Assembly (NCBI RefSeq): GCF_032854445.1
Contig: NC_088302.1
Coordinates: 14,811,338-14,875,337, forward strand
From: Liolophura sinensis
Lineage: Eukaryota > Mollusca > Polyplacophora > Chitonida > Chitonidae
Reading direction: 5' to 3'
DNA length: 64,000 nt
The translations under genes and the position numbers were made by a program. The notes under the pieces are model-generated. The model saw only the letters and a list, made by a program, of their open reading frames with translations, was not told where the DNA came from and did not search any database. Below are positions 11,801-24,106 of this stretch, one piece after another. Every line of letters starts with the position of its first letter. Position 1 is the stretch's first letter.

Positions 11801-14800
11801 TCATTTTAAGGCCTTTTTGTGCTTATAAATGTGCACTTGACCATACAAGTTCCAAAGTTTGGGACCTGCGGATGGTCGTGGGTTTCCCCGGGGCTCTGCC
11901 CAGTTTCCACCCACCATAATGCTGGCCGCCGTCGTATACGTGAAATATTCTTGAGTACGGCGTAAAACACCAATCAAATAAATAAATAAATCCAATGTCT
12001 GGGTGAAGTACAGTGCATATTTCCAACCCTTTTACACTCCCCTATTAAAAACAATTCTTTTACTCTCCCAACAAAGCAACAAAGCATACAATCGTAAACT
12101 GTCATACGACTGTAGTTCACATACCGACATAAATGAGGGCTAGATTCACATTCTGTAACAGCATACAGGCATGTGATATATTGGCCAAGCACCATGGATA
12201 CAGATTAACTGGCCATCAGTGTGGTTGTATAATGACAAGGTCAAGAAAGGTCAGCATAATTCTGATAAAGTGTGTGGTTCTCCTAAAGTGTTATCCCCTC
12301 ATACCCTAATGTCTGCATCAATCATCAGGCATGTTGAGTATATAGCACGCTTGCAGATGATGCCCTGGGATCAATTTTTAGAGGGCCGTTTGAGCCAAAA
12401 TTGAAAACAGTCAAACATAATGAAACTGTTGCTAACAATAGCCAAGCAATTGTCATATGAGTTCTCCTCTACTGTCGATCATGACATGGCTATATTAATG
12501 GCATGAAAAATTAGCTTAACACACAAAGTGCACGTATTTTACCACAAATTTTTTATGGATCATTTAACACACAAGACAAATTTGTTTGCTTAAAGTGTTT
12601 CTACATGTACATGTATGTCCCTTTTTTTTTACACTATAATTAATACAAATACATGTAAAAGACATGTGAACTGAGGCCTGATCAAAATAGTTTGAATCCT
12701 ACAAAAGAAAACCATTAATGCTAATACTTGGTTTTAAAAAAATTAGCTTACTGCATTTGTATTAAGTTTCTTTTGGATAAAACTGAGTGATTTTAAATTC
12801 TTGCAATTTTCCCCATATATAAAAGTAAGATATTCACTGTTTAGAGACAAAAGAATAAAATTACAGAGCCTTTATTTAGTGTAAAACTGGCTGTAAAAAT
12901 TGATATTTTATACTATTGTACTTGAAATTAATTAGTCTTCCAGGTTTTGTTTAGATGCAAAAGGCAAATGTCAATGAATGCCCCAAACTAAACAACACTT
13001 TATGCCTCAATATTACATGTATAAACAGCACATCAAATTCACGGTTCCGATATGCTCTAGTAACATGTTGTTTAATGTATTAAAGCAAAACAAAGTAAAA
13101 GAGCTGGGACTGGCCTTAACATAAACCCAGCCCGCAGCATTGTAATGTCAGGTGGGCCGGAATCCGGTTCCTAAACCCATGCGTCATACACAGATGTTCA
13201 CCTGCAAGGAAAGCTTTAAGTGTATATGCCATATAGGTGGAATGCCACACATTTCCTGTGAGCTTCATGTAAGACTTACTTCAAAAATGTGAACTCTTCA
13301 CCATTCACATAACTTTACATTGCCATCAAAGCAATGATGAGAGTGGAGTAGGGAGAATCTCAAATACTCTGTCTCACATTGGGATTGAACACCCTGTATT
13401 TGCCACAGCAGTTGAAATAGAAGCATCTTAAGAACTTGCCCACAACTGCCCCCCCCCCCCCCCCCACCCTCCCACAACCCCAGACCTCTTCTCCACTTAT
13501 ATTTGTAAGCTACATCAGTTACAGTACCTCTGCCCTCATCCCTTTTGGCAAATTCTTCTTCTTGCTGGCGTTCTATCTCATCTCTCACCCTCCGCATCTC
13601 CTCCTGCCGCTGCAGCTTCTGTACATAGCTGTCCCTGAAAACACACAAACACACAAGACTTTTCTTTACAACTGGGTGACATACAAAACAACAGACGCAC
13701 AAATAAGCACTTCGCCCCAATCAAAGAAGAGCTTAATAGCATATCTGAATGTGTACAATAAAACAAAATACCAGCAAATCTGAGATAGTGATTCCTTCTT
13801 TCTGATGATGAAAAGTTTAATATATGCATGCACATTTATATACTGACAACTTCAACCTGATTCCTTAAAGATGACATGTACTTGAAGCGTATACAGCACA
13901 TTTACATGTACAGTACATGTAGGTAAAAGAATATTGTCAGGTGTCAGATAAAAATAACAATAATAACAAGCTAAAATGAAAAAGAGGGTCATTTCCTTGC
14001 TTGTATTCCAAAATTAATATACAAACATAGAGATCAGGAAGGACGGCATTTCACCTTTAGTTTAGCTTTCATGTATATGGCCACTTTAAGACTTTTTTGT
14101 AAAGTTTGATTAATTTCTTATCAGAAAGCTTCAGTGTTGGCATCATAAGTATCATTTTAAGGCACTTAGGTGCATCTGAAAGTGGATTTTTACAGGACAC
14201 AGTTTGATTAAAAGACAGTAATATTATTTATACACTCCTTTAATATACATGTATTTCACAATGTAAGGGAGATCAGGTGCAGATGTACATGTTAATGATT
14301 AGAATTCATAATATTCAGATATTACATGTTTATCCCAAGCTGGTTTGTTCTACAATCGCAAGTCCGGCAGTGTATCATGTATGACAAATGAACTTGATGA
14401 CAATAATATCTTTGACCAATTGGAAAGAACTGAAAGGTTTGTTCACATGAAGTAAACCAGCATGTCAGTGTACATGTGCATGTACATCTTTTTGTTTCTA
14501 AGTAAACGACAAAAAGGATCTCATTCAAATTTGAGTCATCTATATTCAGAAATTCTTTTGAAAGTAATGAGAGTTTTCTGTCCTAAGCAACAGCTTAAAA
14601 TAAACTGCTCATGAAATTGCTAGAATTGTCCATGTTAAAAAAACAAACAAATTGATCAGAATCAGAACTAGGCAGTATAATACTGTAATGTAAATCTCTG
14701 CTGATAATACTTGCATCACGAGTCTGCATTTATGAGTAGCCTCATAAGCGTACACAATAAATGTCCTTTAAGTGCAACGTTTTTGCTGGATTACATGTTG

Positions 14801-17800
14801 GGAGCCTTTTTTCTGTGATTCCTAATAAGGGATCCTTATGCACCAAGGCTGCAATTTTTCCTGAATATTTTCAAGTAATCAAATTATCTGATCGGCTATT
14901 TCAGGAAAGTTCCCTCCAAGACAGGATTAACACAAAACATAATCACATGTTTGTAAATGCAGCCTTTTTTTCTTCACTCCTTGAAGCCATTTCATCCAGC
15001 TTTTATTCACATCACACACTTAAAGCCCAATCAAAATAAAAACCATGAAATAACCATTTGCACTGAAGATGTTTTCCAGAGGTGCCATCTTCAAACCTTC
15101 GGTATACAATCAATAAATTTGCCATAATCCTGCAAGTGTGTAAAACTGATTTGCAATTAGACCAAACAACATACTCAGCTGGATATTATTACTTTTTCTG
15201 TTCAGTAAACTAATCACAGGAGCCATGTTCATGACAAGCTACAATAAAACTTGCGAGGAGTTCTGGAAACTGCGTCTGCCATGAATCACTTTCTTAGCCA
15301 ATAAGTACACAAGATTTTAAAGGGCAGAGTGATGAGCAAAAAGCCCGGCCAAAGCCTTCTTGTTACAGCATCCATTATCTAATCTACTTGTAACGTAAAT
15401 AAACAATCTGCCACACCACACACTCACCCGAGGTTTTTTCTACACCTAGGTAAAGCTTTAAAGATAAGGGACCAATTAATTCAGATTGCTGCTGCCAAAA
15501 TCAATGAAAACATTACCAACAGCTTTAACTCTTTAAACAGACACTATTACTTTAGCAGTGACAAGTCGCTATATCCAAAAAGGCCACAGGATTGTTCTAT
15601 GCATAAGCGGCATTTTATCTTTTGATACTTACCTGTACTCTGAGACCAAATCCACTCCTTAAAATATACGTTATTATTTTGATGAGTTTGAAAAAACATA
15701 CAGATGTGAAAATAATAAGGTGTAAACGTGTCCTTTACTGAGACTGCGTTCATTTTAGCACACTGCATTGCATACAAAAAAAATTCTTAGTCTTTACAAC
15801 TTACCGTTAAGATTTTTTTAGATCTGCAGTTTGGTATTTGTATTTAAAACCTGACGTTATAGGCCCGAAGACAGATGTGTTCACTGATTTATACAGGTGG
15901 AGAAACTTTTAGAAACAGGTGCATGAAGGAAAAGATATTATCAGTACCCATCACATGCTACAGGTAGAGCCCTCTTCACTTTTCCATCTGCCATTAAAAC
16001 TAGACACGGAATCTTCTCTCTCATCGTATTTCTCGCTTCATATTGTATGGCTAACCATTTATTCCACACGAATTCTATTAAAGTTTGGCACAAACTGAGG
16101 GACAGATGCTAAAGTGTAAATTATTAGTTTCATAAAATTCAGATATGATGTACAAGAACAGAGTACAGATATATACATTATAAGAAAAGAAATAATATTA
16201 CTTCAGGTATTTCTAAAGACGGGTGGAAACAGACGTGAATGGCCACAGCTGTTTTTTACTTTATTATTTAATTTTTTTTTTTTTTTCCTGCTTAGCAACT
16301 CGATAAATCAAATTTTAATCTGGAATTCTTACACGGACATGGGATACAGCATATTAGAGCAACTGGAAACATAACGTCACATCGGGTCATGCACATACTG
16401 CTATATGGAAAACAGAGCTTGGGTGACATCAGCAGAAAGAGCTGCTGTCTCCAGTTATAGAGGTAACTCAGGCCTGATCTGGTAATATACATGTAGAGGT
16501 ACTCTCAATAATAATTTGCAATTTTGCTTTACTTGGAACTGTGATATCTCAGTTATGTATTACAAAAATAAACCGTATGTTTTTTAAACTTCATGTGGGA
16601 TAATTTACTGATGCATACATGTACATGTATATACATTTGATCTAGTATTATCTTTTCTTCTAAATAAAACATGATATACATCAGAGAGACATTGTTACCA
16701 AGATCCCTGGCTGCAATGTCAAGACAATTTCCATTCAACATTTAAACACAGGAACAAGACAAAAGTTCACTGTGAACTTTAATGAAGAGCTTTAAACAGA
16801 GAATGTTTGCATTATTCGCAAACCAATTGTTAGTGCATACATAATATTATACCTGAGTACATGTACCAATGGTTTGATTATCATAAACAATACTATACTC
16901 CTAAATACATCATGGTTCTTGCAGGGAAATACTACGAATGAAATTGAAGGAGTTTTCAAAGAGATTTCCAGGACCAAATTGCAATTTTCAAGGAAAGATT
17001 TTATGTAGTTAAGAGGTTATAGGAGAGACTTTCAAAAAAATTTGGCTTACATGTAGCTTAAGTAAACTTTACACAAAATACCAGCCTTGTCTGGGTACAT
17101 GTTACTGTTCAAAACCCAGTAATAAAGTTTTTCAAATTTTATCAAGCAGGTCGCATTACTTTTTAAAATTTTAGAACCATTTAATACTATACTTTTAATA
17201 GTTCAGGTACAAGTCTGATACTTACTGAAAGGCAATAGTTTGGGCCATTCTGAATATAATTTGAAAATCTGATTTGATTTTTTCCCCTCAGGTATAGCCT
17301 GTTCAAATGTTTTAAAATTTTTTAACGGTGATTTATAGTTTTTAGTTTAACCTTCTGAGTTAGTGTATTTATTTCTTGCCCAATTTGATAGGGAGTCGTT
17401 ACAATTGGCTACATGTACATGTACCTTCAAAATGGGGATGTTTATTTAACAAATAATATAATAGAGATGTACAATAAGATCTCTGCTTCAACAGAATTCT
17501 AGCCTTACTTTTTCTCCCAAATCTACTAAACCGCTGCTGTAAAGACTAGGGTTATATTTATGTGTAACTTTCTACTTCACTTGCTGAATGAGAGGAGACC
17601 CTTTTCAGATGTAGTTTACGTGACTAAGGCATGTGACACCAGCAGAAGTGCATTCAAACCTTACCATGTTCATCTGTCTTAAAGGCATCTAAAAACCATA
17701 TTCTAGCACATCAACTCGAGTGGTGTAGTGGTATAAGCAAACCGCTAAGGACCCAACATGTTGTCTGATGGAAGTTCGAAACCAGAGCAATCCACAACAA

Positions 17801-20800
17801 GTTAAGTAAACCCTTTCAAAAAGATATAAATTGCGAATTATACAGTGCAACAATGACAGTGCCTGAAGCCAAGACACCGCATCTGTTCGATACATAATGA
17901 CCCAGGTAACTGTTAAGACCCTAAAGTAATAAACATGGATGTGCAGTGGCCAGCTAACGGAAACCGGACCATGTGTAATGCTCTAACTGCCAATCGCCTC
18001 AGAAACATTTATAATTTGTTTTAGAAAAATTAGCTCTATGAATTCAGTTTTCTCACATTCTGATAAAGAATGATGTACACGAAAACTATTTCCTTACATC
18101 CAAAATCGGAGTTTCCAGGAGTTTTTTTATTTTTTACAGGACTTAAGTACTTGAAACAGAATTTCGTTTTTCCAGGAAATAACCCGTTTCAAGGACTGTG
18201 CGAACCCTGTACACACTTTGCTGCTACCATTTCTTCGTATACACATCAATAATCTACACTGTAGATGTTATATACAATGTACATGTATATGAGAAAGAAA
18301 GAGAAGACATTATACTTTACTGAGAAAGAGAACAAGACTCTGGACAATGTCAGACTCTCTGTCTGGCCAGGGCAGTATCATGGGGGCCGATCTGCCTGAT
18401 CCACCTTAATCATGTAATTTGTGAAGGGGGCAAACAATTCAGAGGGTCAGATTAGTGGACATGCAGCTCACAGCTTCACAACCGACAACGGCGGAGCGAT
18501 GGGAAAGCCTGACGGTAGAAGAGAAGCCAATCAGCCCTGCTGTCACAGACAAATGACTACCCACAACCTCTGCTGATAGCTACCTGTCTGTTTACAGCGC
18601 CCAGAACATTGCCCATTAGATCAATATGCAAGCCCTTAACTGAGATAAGCATATTTGGGTTTTGCATGACAGCAGTCTCACATGGCCTTTCCACAGAAAC
18701 CAGTGCTTGTTGCCAAAAAAGCAATAAGGGTTACTACAGTTTTCTGTGAATCAGGCAATTGCCAACTGTTTTTTATTAGAGCATTTAAGGTAGAAATGCT
18801 TAACTCAAAAACAAAGCATGAATGATTGGCATTTCACACCACAATGGCATTATGTCAGCCACTATCACCCAAGAAAAGCAAAAAGAACAAATGCTTCCAT
18901 AAATGAAAGAATATTTTCAGGAAATCTGTATTAAATCCCACAATTTTCAAAACAGAATTCAATCATTGACCACATTAGCAGTATTTCTGACATACTGTGG
19001 GGAGAGTGTACAATGAGTACAGGTATAAAAGGAACAGCAATGTGTACAGAGCAAGTTTCTGACATGTGATCTAAAGTTATGTCTCTTTACATGACAAACA
19101 CATGGATACCTACACTAGTATTACACCATGTGCATGTAAATCAAGCCAAAACTTTTTTGTTCTAAAAAAATAACAAAAATATCTAAAAATGTTACACCAG
19201 AGATCTTTGGCAAAATATCTTGTTGTTAACAAGAACAGCTCAAACTTTTGCCTTCAAGAAAATATCACACCTTAATGCACATATTCTATATAGTGTTAAA
19301 ATGATTCTAACGTTTGAAATAGTTATAATGCAATCCGCATATTAAATTTTTAGGAGCTTTATTTCTGATTTTAAATCTTAACATGTGCACAGACAAGCAG
19401 ATATTTTCTGAAAGGGAACCAAGTCACTTTGGTTCCCCCTCCAACCATAAAATGACCGCTGTTGTATTAAAGTGAAAGACTCCTGAGTGTGGCATTATAC
19501 AAGAGCCAAAGATATAAATAAATCAAAGGAAGATGAGAGCACTGGAAAAAAGTGTAACACATTTATCATATTCACATACATGTATGTATATATACCATGT
19601 CCAGTTCAGTAGAGAATCATGGCAAACCTAATACAAGTACAGAGCAGAACTCAAATGGCCAGCATGGCCAGCGCACCCCACCAGCATAATTTAACAACTT
19701 AAAAACGGGAACATTTTCAACTCTCCCTGGGGAAATCTGTAGCCATCTAAATTCGCCGGGGTTGTCAGTTAGAGAGACACACGGCGAACACGCCTGGGGT
19801 GGCTATTAGAGTGAAGAGGCACAAATATTCAGTCTAGGACAGCACAATATGATGCAGACTGACGGCATCCGTTAGAACCTACTTGGGCATCATCTTCTCC
19901 AATATGATGGACAAACGAACCCTTCTATCCAAAGCTGGATGATCAGCCAGAAATTACCATGCTTATAATAGCTGTCTCCAAATAATATCAGTCCAGTGAC
20001 ACAGAAAATGGGTAATAATTGAATTGGAACACAGTGGCCAAAAGTAGTTGTGCCTGTCAGTAAAAGAAGGCAATTAGTGAATAAGAACAGCCTAATATGT
20101 AATTCACCTATTGCCTTGAATTATCACTCAAGGACACAATAGGACACGCTTGACTTCACAATCACAGGTATAAACACAAAGGTAATAATTGGTCACGATG
20201 ATTAATATATGATCAAACTGTTCACACCTTTTAAGAAATTGACAAGTGACCCTTGAATTCAGACCTACGAATCATAAGTGTAACTGGCAGTGCTTATGAT
20301 AGCCATGTCCATAAAGGACATGTACCAATAACACCAGGTACTGTATTTGCCCTCATAATTTGTCCGGAAAAATGTTCAAGTATTTAAGGTCATAAATGTT
20401 ATGACCTTAAATACTTGAAAATATAAATACATTTTTTTTACTTATCTGATGCAGTACATGTACTACCCTACATGCCCATAAATTTCATCCATGACTAACT
20501 TAGAGCCCTAGCTAGCGTTTTATAGAGTGGCGATCCACCATTCCTCTAGTAACGTCCACCATCCCTCTGTGAATCACAGTACCTAGCGCCATACCTAAAA
20601 ATGTCCTTTGTAAAGTTTTTTGTTTCCGTATTTTTAATTTTCTGTCGAATAAAACAACGCTATGCACTATAATTCCATCGGCATATGATACATATGTGTA
20701 GTTATTTTTCGCCTCCAATTTCCTAGAGTTACTTTCAAATCGGAAACCTGTTAGTTAACACATCTTGAGTGCTTGAGGCATGGTTCCCAAAGCTCCAGAG

Positions 20801-23800
20801 TCGGCTGGCTGAGCAAATGTCTGCGCAAACGCTCAAACTTTGTGACCTTGCCAAGCCATTGCCTACTAAATTGTAAATTACACGTGTAGCGTCTAGAATG
20901 GCGATGCATTGAGCTGACACAGTAGCATGCTGAGTTCAGCTCGGTTATCTAGGAAGTGTCAGTTCATCCTAGAACAGTGTTTTGAAGGCAGGATGATTTC
21001 CCCATATAAAATTTCAGGTTAACTTCCAAAGGCATTAATTTGGCCTTTTAATTGGCTCTGAAAACAGGTGTTTTCAGGCGAAAGTTTGTCAAAAATGCCA
21101 GTGCGCTGACTTTTAGTGCAGCTTACTATTGAGTCCCAGATTACCGTTAAACCGTACACGATTTTGACGTAGGAAATTCTTTTCAGTACAGCCACAGTGT
21201 ATGACCCCTGATAAGCTGTTTGCTTTCTGTTTGGGAAATTTTCGCTGCTTTAGAGGGATGGCGAACTTTTTTACGTTAAAAAGTACTTGATCCTGTTTCC
21301 TTTCAACTGAAGAAAGTTGAATGCAGAAGTTAGTGAAAATAAATCTTGGAAAGCTGGAATGGTAATATATGCAAGATTTTGTTGTCACAGCAACTACTGA
21401 AATGCTGGGCTTCTAAAGTCAGTTTCAATTAACATTATATTTGACAGACTAACTGATTGTTGTTTCTCCCCACATGATTATTTCACTCATATGATTTCAC
21501 TGTGGGTCAATATTGTCAGGTGGGTGGAGGTAACCCCCGGAAGAAACCGCGGTAAACCACCGATCATTCGCAAGTCACTGACAACTTTCCCACTTGTCTT
21601 ACAGCAGCCCCTTTTGCACAGTTCTACTAGCGTCGGCATCCACCTCGCCACCAAACCCCATGAAATTAAGCACTAAAATGCCTGCAGTGGAATGAGAAAA
21701 TTCCCTTCCGTGGTGACCCCGGAATTATGGTCAGATATCATATCTATCGAATCAGGTACAGCAGCAAGCATTGCGATTAAGGATCCCGTCTGACTATGAG
21801 GATTACAAAGCTTACTAAAATACAATATTTTAGGCCACTTCAATTATCCTGATGTTAGATGTAAAACTACCCTTTTGATGTGACAAAAGCATTTCCGGTC
21901 CCCTTCCGCCCGACTCATTTGGCTCTTCCCCCATGCCTTCACCAAATCCTAGCTGGGAGTCTGTAACTTGCCCATTTTTCCTGATTCTGAGATTTCTATT
22001 GATTTAAGAAAGTTTCTGAGGTTTTCTTGGAACATCAGATGATATTATAAGAAAAAGTTTCAGCACAAAAAATAATATTTGTTGGTCAAAAAATTTTAGG
22101 TCATTTAGGGTACTTTCCAAACAAATCTAAAATCATCTTCTTACACCAATGGAACTCTCAGAATAAGGCAAAATGAGTACACGGACATAGTTTATTTGAT
22201 TGGAGTTTTACGCAGTACTCAAGAATATTTCACTAATACGATGGCAGGATGGAGTTTTAGATCAAATACAGTAGGTCTTCAATGATGGACTATGTCAAGG
22301 ACAGCACTGAATCATCTTGCATATACATGTACATGTTTAATATTCTCTACTTTATACTGCACAAACTCAGAAGTTACATGTATGTATACCTATAGCTTTA
22401 AGTGAAAAAAAAAGGGAAATTAGTTATCCCAGCACTTCAAACATTAAAAAACCACATGCATGTAGTAGTGAAAACATCTGCAAACTATGGGAAAATCAGC
22501 AGTATTCCTGCAGGTGGATACAAAAATAAATATACACTGATCAACTTACCCAAGATCTGCAGACATTTAACATAAAGTGTGTCAAGACGATGTAATAATT
22601 ATGCATACAGTTCAGGCATGCTTCAGAATGAGATCCACACGTACTCTAACTTGGAGAGTCCTACGACAGCATGACAGAGCTGTGTTATCTGATCTATTCA
22701 CAGACAAGCCTAAATCTACAATAGACAGATCTGTTTGGGGCGTAAGGTGTACACCCTGCAATACCCACAGGTAAACTCCCATGCAGACGACATTAACATG
22801 CACACCTATGACCCAAATCTAACTGTCAATACTCTGAATATCATCCTTCCCACCTGTTATCAAACTGGACTTTAATTCACACGTCCTAGCCAGTTGGAAA
22901 ACAAAATCCATGTACCTGACACAATGTAGTCCAATCAGTACAGCTTGGGTGAAATTTTGTCACCTGACTTTGATATTACAGGTACTTGTCTCACCACATA
23001 AGAACATACAAATGAACATGTGTATGAATGTAACATGGATAAACATGGGCTGTCATCACTTTCTATTTCAGTAATCAAGTGCTGAACACATTTTCTGGCT
23101 ACCTAAAGAGAAGACAGGTAAGAATTTCTTACTTCAACTCTTATTTTATATCGTGCGAGATAAAAAGAAAGCACGAAAGCATTTGAGTGTGTATTTTAAT
23201 ATATTATATATCTGAACAAATCGAAAGTAGACGGACATACACATAATGCTGTAGACTGTACTGTTTTACAAGTTTTGAAGGTGGATATTTTTAAGCAATG
23301 CACTGCACCAATTAGTGTCAGTTTTATGTGCTTAGAGATACCGATGTCTCCAGTTACATGAAACATCTGTCAATTACCCTTGAACACAACACAAACAGCA
23401 CACTTACAAAAATAAAGACATATATGGAATCACCAAGCCAACATCCAGACAGTCCTTCTTCTTTCATCAAAATAAGATGTCCTTCCATAGATTTTTTAAA
23501 GACAAACAAGATTCCAAGAAACAACTCAAATCCTTGGCACAGAGATTGATTAGCTGTACCCCCAGGTGAGCACAAGAGGACAGAGAGTGAGGGTAGGTAA
23601 CACAACGCCCAACCTTGGAGCCATAAGCCAACTACCTGAACTAAATCACACAGGTCTGCCAACACCATCAACAAAAGACAGCAAATACCACATTGAACAA
23701 CAAAACTGGTGAAGCTTTTCCCACAACTCCACAAGCATTGTGAAGAGATTAAGTATACAATGCAGTTGTAAGACACCTTAAAACACCGGAATGGAGCAGA

Positions 23801-24051
23801 CTGGATTTCACCCAGAACAACAATCTAAATATCAAATGCATACATTAACTGCACCATACATTTTCTAAAGCTGTGACATTGGTCTTACAAATCTACACCA
23901 GTGTAAATAATGAATATCTTCAGGAGATTTAATGATTGAAAGTGTAAAAGCAAATATTTATTTTAATGTTTGTGTGTCTTAGTGACTGGACATGAGTCTT
24001 AACCACACAATTCACACCCACCAACTATGTGCTGCATGAACATGTATATAC

Positions 24052-24106
<55 letters not shown>

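Larger units (their letters stand above)
9656..13527 (-). other. APBA1 intron B/C
   Basis: Non-coding. Three SINE copies of one family and one of another lie here, listed separately. A pair of related unclassified segments is at 11755-11820 and 14100-14175 (shared TAAGTATCATTTTAAGGC-like core), the second being in the next intron. No exon is recognised. Confidence 0.55.

Noticed and set aside
15640-15670. Possible tiny exon ending at a GTAAGT donor
   Set aside because: A 25-nt exon with a poor acceptor would exit in a phase that does not fit exon B.
23354-23776. 140-codon hydrophobic minus-strand frame
   Set aside because: No family resemblance, lies inside the APBA1 intron, and its composition fits chance in AT-rich DNA.
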